Shown here one piece after another: positions 18,042-25,709 of a DNA stretch of 64,000 nucleotides. The translations under genes and the position numbers were made by a program. The DNA lies in NCBI GenBank assembly GCA_013619105.1, contig JABXKU010000004.1:1-64000 (forward strand), read 5' to 3'. Position 1 is the stretch's first letter; each line of letters starts with the position of its first letter. The notes under the pieces were generated by a model. That model had not been told where the DNA came from, did no database searches, and saw nothing but the letters and a program-made list of their open reading frames with translations. The stretch comes from Desulfuromonadales bacterium (GTDB lineage Bacteria > Desulfobacterota > Desulfuromonadia > Desulfuromonadales > Syntrophotaleaceae).

Positions 18042-19089
18042 GCTGCGCCTGATTGTGCGCCCGGGACTGGATCAGTTCGCCGACGATGCTCACCGCGATT
18101 TCTTCCGGAGTTTCTGCCTTAATGGGTATCCCGATAGGGGAAAAGACGCGATCGATGGCTTGTTGCCCAATCCCTTCAGCCAGTAAATTGTTGTAGATTT
18201 TATCTCGCTTGCCGCGGCTTCCGATCATGCCGATGTAGCCGGCGTCGGTGCGCAGGGCTTGGCGCAACAGATCCTGATCATGACGATGGCCGCGACTCAC
18301 AATGACCAGGTAGCTGTAGCGATCGATGGCCAGGTCCTGCATGCAGTCGTCGTAGGATGAAACAACAAGAATCTCGCGGGCCTGGGGAAAGCGTTCCCGG
18401 TTGGCAAATTCGGCCCGATCATCGAGAACCACGGTGTTAAAACCGACCATGGTCGCCAGCTCCGCGGTGGGTCGACAGACATGACCGGCGCCGAAGAGGT
18501 AGAGGGTGGCCGGGACGAAACAGGGTTCAATGTAGAAGCTTCCCTCTGGCAGGTTAACGATGAGAGGGTAGAGGATATTTTTACTCTGCAGCCAGAGGGC
18601 TTCGGCGATTTCAGGCGGCAGAGCGCCCGGACCGTCACTGGTGGTGTCAGCCTGCAGCAGACAACGTTGCAGCAATTGTTGGCCATCGGTCCGCTTCAGC
18701 GGTGTCACCAGTAAGCACTCGGTGCCACTGTGCAGAGCCTTGTACCAAGCTTGAAACAGGGTCAGGTTGTCCGGGCTGGCTTGAATGTGTTCCAGCAGGA
18801 CTTCGACCTCGCCGCCGCAGATCATGTCCATGGATGCGGCCTGGGCACCGGTCATATCAAAGACGTAGCTCTGAGAATGACGGCTGGCATAGACTTCTGG
18901 CGCGGTCTGTTGAGCACGGGCCTCGATCAGTCCGCCGCCGATGGTGCCAAAGATGTCGCAATTAGCGCGAATGATCATCTTGGTACCGGCGGTTCGCGGT
19001 GCCGAGCCACTGCTACTGAGGATGGTAGCAACCACCAGGTCTTCGCCGGTCTCCAGCAACTGGCAAAGGGTCTCAATCAGGTTTCTCAA
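18034..19089 (-). CDS. xdhC: XdhC/CoxI family molybdenum-hydroxylase maturation protein
   Basis: SSSGSAPRTAGTKMII; LYLFGAGHVCRPTAELATMVGF; YIGMIGSRGKRD motifs. Confidence 0.93.
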   Translation of the reverse strand: MRNLIETLCQLLETGEDLVVATILSSSGSAPRTAGTKMIIRANCDIFGTIGGGLIEARAQQTAPEVYASRHSQSYVFDMTGAQAASMDMICGGEVEVLLEHIQASPDNLTLFQAWYKALHSGTECLLVTPLKRTDGQQLLQRCLLQADTTSDGPGALPPEIAEALWLQSKNILYPLIVNLPEGSFYIEPCFVPATLYLFGAGHVCRPTAELATMVGFNTVVLDDRAEFANRERFPQAREILVVSSYDDCMQDLAIDRYSYLVIVSRGHRHDQDLLRQALRTDAGYIGMIGSRGKRDKIYNNLLAEGIGQQAIDRVFSPIGIPIKAETPEEIAVSIVGELIQSRAHNQAQHD

Positions 19090-20438
19090 GGGAGTTGCTC
19101 CTTTCTACGATCTATAATGCTGCGTTTGATGGTGGCCGAGACGGGCAGCGGTTTCCCGCAAGAACGGGTCGCTGGCAGGCATAGGGTACCGGCGGCCAGC
19201 GCAGTGCTAATCGCGGGCAAGTCCCGCAGGCAACCGTCGACTTCGGCCAGCAGGTCCTGTTGGGCACCGGTAGTGCTTTCTATGCTCAGAGTCAGGCAGT
19301 TGATCCCATTCTTAGCGGTCAGAACAGCCTCGTAGTTGAGCAGCTCGGGGAGTGCGAACAGGGCCTCATCTAGTTGCGGGATGCCGAGTTGCTGGCCGGC
19401 ACCGATATTCATACGCTGGGCGATACGGCCCTGCAGTTTGCTCAGGCGCGGTAGGTTGCTGCCACAGGGGCAAGGCTCGTCGATTAAGGAAGCTAGATCG
19501 CCGGTGCGGTAGCGGATCAGCGGCAGGCCCTTGCGGGTCAGGGTGGTGACCACCACCTCACCGGTTTCGCCTGCCGGCAGGGTCCGGCCATTGACCGGGT
19601 CGATTACTTCAAAATAGAGGTGAGGCTCCCGCAGGTGATAGCCGTACAGAGCACGACATTCGACCCCGCCGGTCAGGGCCATTTCGGTCATGCCGTAGTG
19701 GTTGATGGCCGGGCAGCCCCAGCGTTTGTCGATCTCTTTTACCAAGGCCGACGGAACATAGTCGGAGGTTAGAAAGACCGATTTGATCCGATCTCGGGGG
19801 ATGGTCAATACATTGGGGTGGCGCAGTACGGACAACACCTGGACCGGAATGCCCACCACGCAGTCGAAGTCCTCCTCCGCCAGCAGGGTCACGCAACGAC
19901 CGGGGTCGATGACGATTCCTTCGATTTGGCAGTCCACGCCTAGGGGTTGCAGGGCGGTGGCCAGCAGATTGCCGGCACTGGCCGGCAACTCGCCGGGTAG
20001 TAGAATCAGAACCCGGTCGCCAGGATCGAGATAGGGACCCATGCCGAGGCGGAAAAATGCCTGGGTGCGAGCCAGTTCTTCGCCGGTGAAATAGAGCCGT
20101 TTGGCGGGGCCGGTGGTGCCGGAGCTCTCCAGGGTCACCACACGCTCGATAGCGCTCTGCGACACGCCAAGCATTTGCAGGCCCTGCTGGCGCAGATCAT
20201 CGGCGCTGGTGAACGGTAGTTCCGTTAATCCCTGCAGCGAATCCAGGGGGCGCCTTTGCCTGTTCTGAAACCGATTTTGGTAGAAGGGGCTGTTGGCGCT
20301 GGCGTGAGCCAGGGTGCGGTTCAGGCGTTCGAGTTGCAGGGCTCGCAGGGCTACGAGATCGAGGTCGCTATTAGGGTCCTGGTCCAGCTCGGCAGCTATC
20401 CAGGTGTGGAGCGGACTAATCTGCATGTTGACCCCCAC
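19086..20438 (-). CDS. Phenylacetate-CoA-ligase-like AMP-forming ligase (DVU_1553-type)
   Basis: LESSGTTGPAKRLYFT, HYGMTEMALTGGVEC, IRYRTGDLASL motifs. Confidence 0.85.
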   Translation of the reverse strand: MGVNMQISPLHTWIAAELDQDPNSDLDLVALRALQLERLNRTLAHASANSPFYQNRFQNRQRRPLDSLQGLTELPFTSADDLRQQGLQMLGVSQSAIERVVTLESSGTTGPAKRLYFTGEELARTQAFFRLGMGPYLDPGDRVLILLPGELPASAGNLLATALQPLGVDCQIEGIVIDPGRCVTLLAEEDFDCVVGIPVQVLSVLRHPNVLTIPRDRIKSVFLTSDYVPSALVKEIDKRWGCPAINHYGMTEMALTGGVECRALYGYHLREPHLYFEVIDPVNGRTLPAGETGEVVVTTLTRKGLPLIRYRTGDLASLIDEPCPCGSNLPRLSKLQGRIAQRMNIGAGQQLGIPQLDEALFALPELLNYEAVLTAKNGINCLTLSIESTTGAQQDLLAEVDGCLRDLPAISTALAAGTLCLPATRSCGKPLPVSATIKRSIIDRRKEQLP

Positions 20439-21777
20439 GGTAGAGGGCCTTGCCGCTGGCTGCGGTCAGGTTGTAGAGGCAGAAGGGCACCAGCTTCTCT
20501 GTGGCGGTCATGACGTGGATGCAGCAGCTGCGCGCCCGTTCCAGATCGATGTTCCAGGCGTCCTGAAAGGCCATGGCCGAAACAGCGAAGGTGTGGCTGC
20601 GCACCCGCTCGATAAAGGTGTCAAATTCGTTGCCGGCGGCCGGGGCGGTTTGCGGCTGGGCCGGTGCGGCCCATTGCTGGGAGAGAAACTCCTTTGATTT
20701 TTGCGCTCCTTCGGCGGCTGGTGTCGGTTTGTTGCAGCCGCAGTCGTCCGTTTTGGTCAGCGCCCGTAGGCTGCCGTTTTCTTCCACCAAGAAGTTGCCG
20801 TGAAAGGAGCAGTGGGAGTGCTCACAGCCTGGTGGAGCAAAATCTTGCAGCCGCATGCGACCGGCGGTTTGCTCTTCGATGCCGCGCATGATCTGCGGAA
20901 GGGTCATGCGATCGGCATCGAGTGGCGGTGCAGGAAAGCGGCCAAAGTAGCTGATCGGTTGAAAATGCACTCCCCGCACCCCGGGCGCCCGGGCGAGGGC
21001 GAAATCGAGAATGGCGCCGAGATTGTGGCTGTTGATCCCCGGAACCACGGTCGGCACCAGCACCACGCCGAGGCCATTTGCTACGCAGTGCTCGATGGCC
21101 AGAACTTTTTCAGCCAACATCTTTCGGCCGCGCAGCTTGAGCAGAATGTCCTCTTCGGTGCCGTCGAATTGCAGAAAAACCGTCGACAGACCGGCCTCTT
21201 TAAGCTGGCGGGCGTAGTCCGGTTCCTGGGCCAGGCGCAGGCCGTTACTGTTGAGTTGAATCGATTGGAAGCCCTGCCGACGGCCCAACTCGATGACGGC
21301 TGGTAGATCGTCGCGCACCGTCGGTTCGCCACCGGATAGCTGAATAACGATCTGGTGGCCACTGGCCCGGCCGGCCGCCCGGTACCAGCTGTCGATAGTC
21401 GCTAGAGAGGGATCGTCCGGCGCAGCTTCGCCGCTGGCGGCAAAGCAGACCGGGCAGCTCAGGTTGCAACGGGCGGTTATCTCTAGTAGCACCGAACATG
21501 AATGCTGGCCATGATTTGGGCAGAGCCCGCAATCGTAGGGACAGCCGCCTTCGACCTCGGTATAGCAGACCGGAGGCTGGGAAGGGATCTTCGGCCGGTT
21601 CCAGTCGCTGAGCAGGGGCGGGCCGTGCCAGATTAGGGCGCTGAATTCACCGTGCTCCGGGCAGAACTTGAGCAGCTGGACCTGTTCGCCCGCGACCTGA
21701 CGATGAGCCGGGACGCGTTGCAGGCAGATCGGGCAGAGGCTGGCAGTTTCCGTTGCGAGGGTATGCTGCTTAAGCAT
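20416..21777 (-). CDS. Radical SAM protein, MJ0619-like/TrsS-type
   Basis: N-terminal CPICLQRVPA…FCPEHGEF; radical SAM CNLSCPVCF; additional Cys clusters. Confidence 0.85.
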   Translation of the reverse strand: MLKQHTLATETASLCPICLQRVPAHRQVAGEQVQLLKFCPEHGEFSALIWHGPPLLSDWNRPKIPSQPPVCYTEVEGGCPYDCGLCPNHGQHSCSVLLEITARCNLSCPVCFAASGEAAPDDPSLATIDSWYRAAGRASGHQIVIQLSGGEPTVRDDLPAVIELGRRQGFQSIQLNSNGLRLAQEPDYARQLKEAGLSTVFLQFDGTEEDILLKLRGRKMLAEKVLAIEHCVANGLGVVLVPTVVPGINSHNLGAILDFALARAPGVRGVHFQPISYFGRFPAPPLDADRMTLPQIMRGIEEQTAGRMRLQDFAPPGCEHSHCSFHGNFLVEENGSLRALTKTDDCGCNKPTPAAEGAQKSKEFLSQQWAAPAQPQTAPAAGNEFDTFIERVRSHTFAVSAMAFQDAWNIDLERARSCCIHVMTATEKLVPFCLYNLTAASGKALYRGGQHAD

Positions 21778-22264
21778 CGCGCACCTCCGCCAGGTCGAAG
21801 CCGTGTTCCCCGAGCAGCCGTTTCACCTCGTTGTACACGCCGGCTACGATCTGGCCGCAGCGCAGTTGAGGGTCAGGGTCGTCGTCGAGGATGGTGCTGC
21901 AGTCGATGCCGCCGTACTCCTCGCCGACGGTTTCGCAAAACCATTCGGCCAGACGCTGGCGCATGGTCATAAAGTCGATGTGTTCCTGTTCCTGATCACA
22001 GCCCTTGGCGGCGTAGAAGGCCAGCAAGCAAGTGCCGCCGGTCAATGCGCCGCAGGTCCCTTCGCCAAATCCGGCGCCGTGGGCGAGGCCCGCCATGGTA
22101 CGGATCAGATCTGGGTTGCTGCGACCGCAGTTGTCGAGGCCGAGGTTGAGCAGGATTTGGCTGCAGTAGTAGCCCTTCTGCACCAGATCCATCATGCGAA
22201 ATAGTTCATTGCTCATGGCAGTCCCTTGTGATGATGGCAATTGGTTATTTGCTTTGCGGGCCAC
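21770..22264 (-). CDS. C_GCAxxG_C_C family redox protein (DVU_1555-type)
   Basis: KGYYCSQILLNLGLD…GFGEGTCGALTGGTCLLAFYAAKG…YGGIDCSTIL. Confidence 0.85.
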   Translation of the reverse strand: MARKANNQLPSSQGTAMSNELFRMMDLVQKGYYCSQILLNLGLDNCGRSNPDLIRTMAGLAHGAGFGEGTCGALTGGTCLLAFYAAKGCDQEQEHIDFMTMRQRLAEWFCETVGEEYGGIDCSTILDDDPDPQLRCGQIVAGVYNEVKRLLGEHGFDLAEVRDA

Positions 22265-22271
22265 GAAAGTT

Positions 22272-23021
22272 TCAGCCCTGTTTGGCGGCGACCACCAGAC
22301 AGTAGCCGGGCCGCATGGCCTGCACAGCTCGCTGCATGGGTTGGCCGTTGCCGTCTGCTGAGAATTGGCTCCAGAACTCGGTCAGTGAGCCGTTCAGCCA
22401 GGCCAGACGGGCCGCTAGTTCAGCCAGCAGGCGAGAGCGGTCTTGCCACAGCTGCACTGTAAAGCCGGCCTTCTGTAGCCAGTCAAGTAACTGCTCGCGG
22501 CTGGTCGCCCCCGCCAGGCAGCAGTTTCCCGGTAGTTCCTGATCTGAAATTTCTCTGCGTCGGTAGATGTCGCTTAAAACCAGCTGGCCGTCGGAGGCCA
22601 GCACCCGGGAAAACTCCCGCAAAGTGCCGAGGGGATCTTTGACCAGCGACAGCACGCATTCGCAAGTCAGACCCCTCAGTGAGCCGTCGGCGATGGGCAA
22701 TGTTTCGGCTCGGCTGCGGATCAGGGGCAGTTCTGGATGAGCCGCGGCCCCTTCAGCGAGCAGTTTCTCGGACAAATCGAGGCCCATGGCCTGCAGGTCG
22801 TGGGTCTGGCGTAAATAGGTGGCTGTGGCGCCGCTGCCGCAGCCGATATCCAGCACCCGCGATCCTGCTGGCCAACTTACCTGCTGCAAGGCTTCCTTTA
22901 GCAGGGACAGTCCTCCGGGCCGCAGGGTGTCACCGGTAGCCCGGCGCAGGGCGTTGGTTTCGTAAAGGCGCGGTGCCGCCAGGGGACAGACGGCACCGCT
23001 GGTCTCACTATTTGTCTTCAA
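22272..23021 (-). CDS. Class I SAM-dependent methyltransferase (TrsM-type)
   Basis: SRVLDIGCGSGATATYL motif I; located in the Mo-hydroxylase operon. Confidence 0.85.
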   Translation of the reverse strand: MKTNSETSGAVCPLAAPRLYETNALRRATGDTLRPGGLSLLKEALQQVSWPAGSRVLDIGCGSGATATYLRQTHDLQAMGLDLSEKLLAEGAAAHPELPLIRSRAETLPIADGSLRGLTCECVLSLVKDPLGTLREFSRVLASDGQLVLSDIYRRREISDQELPGNCCLAGATSREQLLDWLQKAGFTVQLWQDRSRLLAELAARLAWLNGSLTEFWSQFSADGNGQPMQRAVQAMRPGYCLVVAAKQG

Positions 23022-23211
23022 GTATGCCTTCTACTTCGGCCATTTTGCCCATGGCCAGCTCTTCGTTAATAAGCACCAGGTCACATTCTGGGCAGGCCGG
23101 CAGGTCGACGTGGAAGGTGCCGTTCAGGTAGAGAAATACCACCTCGCGCATTACAAGCGGCTTGTCGCAAGCATCGCAGCTCCATTGCTTGGCTTCTTCA
23201 AGGGATATCAT
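23008..23211 (-). CDS. Small CxxC…CxxC protein (DVU_1557-type)
   Basis: WSCDACDKPLV…PACPECDLVLI rubredoxin/zinc-ribbon-like knuckles. Confidence 0.75.
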   Translation of the reverse strand: MISLEEAKQWSCDACDKPLVMREVVFLYLNGTFHVDLPACPECDLVLINEELAMGKMAEVEGILEDK

Positions 23212-25526
23212 TATTTCACTCCGGTAACGTTCATACGATGGCTGTAGGCATTGAATATCTGAAAACCGCCCCCTTGGGGGGCATATTCGACCCAGAAGTT
23301 GACCTTGCCGAGTGCCCGGCTGGCCAGGCGCCGGCCATTGTTTTTGTCGATCAAACGTCGACCTTCGGCTTCCGACTGGTCGATTACTTGGCGGATGTCG
23401 TCGAGCAGAATCCGCCGTCGGTCAACGCTACGCTGGGTTTCGATGTCGAGATGAAGAATCATTTCCTGATAAGTTTCAGGCAGCTGGGGCTCTTCGCCCC
23501 ACAGGTGGCGGCCGAGAACTTCTTTGACCCGGGCCCGGTTCTCCCGACGCTCTGACCAGGATAGAAAGCCGCGCTGCCACGGGTCGCCGTTGTCGTTCTC
23601 GCCGAATAACAGCTCAATGAGATGGGCGGTCGGTTTACCTGCGGCGGCCATCTGGTCGCGGCACATGGCGCAGTAAGCCAGGTAGTCATGGTCGCTGGCC
23701 TTGGCCCGACAGCTGAGCTGTTCCTCGTTGAGGTCGGGGTTGGCGTTAAACACCAAGCCGCCGTAGCCGCAGCATTGGGCTGTTTCGCCACTGTAGTCCA
23801 ACTCCTCGATGGTTAAACCCAGTTCGGTGACAGCCTGCCGCACTCCCTGCTGAACCTTGGGATTATGGCGTGTGGCGCAGGGATCAATGACCGCCACCGT
23901 CTTGGCAGGCAGCGATGCGGCTGGCAGTGCTTTTTTGAGCTTTGGCATTTCTAGTATCTGCCATAGGGACTTGACCGGAATTTCCGGGAGGTGGTCCTGG
24001 AACAGTTGCTGACAGGAACTGCAGGCGCTGATGACTTGAGGACCGCCCATTTCCTGCCACTGCTGGCGCAATTCACCAATGATTTCGGTGAACAATTCCT
24101 GACGTCCGTCCCAGTAGGCCGGAGCGCCGCAGCAGGCTAACATCAGGCCGACGCCACCCTCGAGATTTTCCCGCAGGAAGCGATAGGATTCCATCACCTC
24201 CCCAGGGCTGCTGGAACAGAGCTGGCAGCTCGGGAAGTAGAGGTAGGCGCTTTCTTCGAAACCCGGAGCATGCCGGCAGAGGCTGAAGGCCTCGCTGCGG
24301 CTGAATTCAAGGTCCTGCAGGGCGAATTCGTGAGCCGAGTCCGGCATGAAATTCTCCCTCACCATGGTCTGGCGGGATTCGAGGCAGACGTCGCCCATGG
24401 ACAAGCCGTTGGGACAGACCTGCGCGCAGAGACCGCACAGGCTGCAGGAGTTGACGAATTTGTTGGCGGTGTGGCCGGCTCCGTGCAGGACTTTTTCGTT
24501 GTTGAATATCTGGCGGATGTAGGGCTTGGGATGTTTTTTGTATTTTTTCAGATAGTCGCAGTGCTTGACACATTCGAGGCATTCGCACTGCATGCAGCGG
24601 CTCGCTTCGGCCCGTACCGCTTCGTCGGTAAGCTGATCCGGCATGGCACGGTTGCTGGCCTCAATGCCTTCTAGATTGGTAGACAGTCGGGTCGGATAGG
24701 GGCCTTCGTTCTCCCGATTGTAATCGATGGTCGCTTTCTGCAAAAAGCGTTCAATGGACAGGGCACCTTTGCGCCCGGCATAGGCCTCCATGATCGGGGA
24801 GTAGCCCTGGCTCGGATCCGGTTCACCGCCGGCAAAGACACCTTGTTCGGCGGTGGCCGCAGTGAGCGCATCAATCACGATACGCCCGTTGGTCTCCTTT
24901 TGCAGGGGTAGGGACCAGCTTGAGGTGGCCTGGCCGTCGACGAATATGGCGTCAAAAGTTTCAACCAGTCCGGTAAAAGTGGCGGTATCGCATTGGGTGC
25001 CGAGATGCAAGGTGGCTCGCAGGGCATTCAGAACCGCCAGCTCGGCGTCGATTACTGCGGCCGGCAAGACGTTTTTTGGGTAACTGCGCAGGGCGCTGCC
25101 AAGCTGCTGGGCTTGTTCGTAGATGGTGACCTGCAGGCCCTTGTTGAGCATGTCCAGAGCAGCGGTGAGGCCGGCCATGCCGGTGCCGAGCACCGCAACC
25201 TTCCATCTCTTGCGCGGCAGAGGTTTGACCGGGTCCGGACCGCCATAGTGTTCCACGCAAAACCGCTCCAGGGCGCCGATGGCCAAAGCCTCGCCGGCCT
25301 CTTGGCGCCGGCAGGCAGCTTCGCAGGGGCGGTCGCAGATACGTCCCAGAATGCCCGGAAAGGGCATGGTTTTTTTTAAGGTCTGGTAAGCGGCCTTGTT
25401 GTCGCCGTCAGTGAGCTTTTGCATGAACTGGCGAACGTCGATATGCAACGGACATCCGCTGCTACAGGCGGGTGGCTCATCCTGGGTACACTTAGCCTCC
25501 CATGCGATGCGTTGTTCCTTTTCCAT
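23211..25526 (-). CDS. GltD-like pyridine nucleotide oxidoreductase fused to Fe-S and HdrB/CCG-type domains
   Basis: CxxxC Fe-S N-terminus, VAVLGTGMAGLTAALDM FAD site, CSLCGLCAQVCPNGL, two CCG motifs (ACCGAPAYW; QCCGYGGLVF). Confidence 0.85.
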   Translation of the reverse strand: MEKEQRIAWEAKCTQDEPPACSSGCPLHIDVRQFMQKLTDGDNKAAYQTLKKTMPFPGILGRICDRPCEAACRRQEAGEALAIGALERFCVEHYGGPDPVKPLPRKRWKVAVLGTGMAGLTAALDMLNKGLQVTIYEQAQQLGSALRSYPKNVLPAAVIDAELAVLNALRATLHLGTQCDTATFTGLVETFDAIFVDGQATSSWSLPLQKETNGRIVIDALTAATAEQGVFAGGEPDPSQGYSPIMEAYAGRKGALSIERFLQKATIDYNRENEGPYPTRLSTNLEGIEASNRAMPDQLTDEAVRAEASRCMQCECLECVKHCDYLKKYKKHPKPYIRQIFNNEKVLHGAGHTANKFVNSCSLCGLCAQVCPNGLSMGDVCLESRQTMVRENFMPDSAHEFALQDLEFSRSEAFSLCRHAPGFEESAYLYFPSCQLCSSSPGEVMESYRFLRENLEGGVGLMLACCGAPAYWDGRQELFTEIIGELRQQWQEMGGPQVISACSSCQQLFQDHLPEIPVKSLWQILEMPKLKKALPAASLPAKTVAVIDPCATRHNPKVQQGVRQAVTELGLTIEELDYSGETAQCCGYGGLVFNANPDLNEEQLSCRAKASDHDYLAYCAMCRDQMAAAGKPTAHLIELLFGENDNGDPWQRGFLSWSERRENRARVKEVLGRHLWGEEPQLPETYQEMILHLDIETQRSVDRRRILLDDIRQVIDQSEAEGRRLIDKNNGRRLASRALGKVNFWVEYAPQGGGFQIFNAYSHRMNVTGVK

Positions 25527-25600
25527 CGAGTCCCTCTTTCTTCACTACGGATTTTGGGGATTGTATGTTGGGCGAAATCAGTGTGTATCAAATTAATGAA

Positions 25601-25635
25601 TGCTGGAGAGTCACCTGAATGGCGACTCTCCAGCA
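25601..25635. promoter_or_regulatory. Perfect 12-bp inverted repeat between the aldehyde oxidoreductase and GltD/Hdr genes
   Basis: TGCTGGAGAGTC (25601-25612) … GACTCTCCAGCA (25624-25635). Confidence 0.6.
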
Positions 25636-25656
25636 TCACGATCTCCGGTTAGAGGT

Positions 25657-25691
25657 GGTGGCGGCGACTCCCGGAAAGGATCGCCGCCACC
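25657..25691 (-). terminator. GC-rich hairpin downstream of the aldehyde oxidoreductase gene
   Basis: ggtggcggcga…tcgccgccacc stem; no U tract. Confidence 0.5.
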
Positions 25692-25709
25692 GGCGGAGCA
25701 TTTGTAGAA

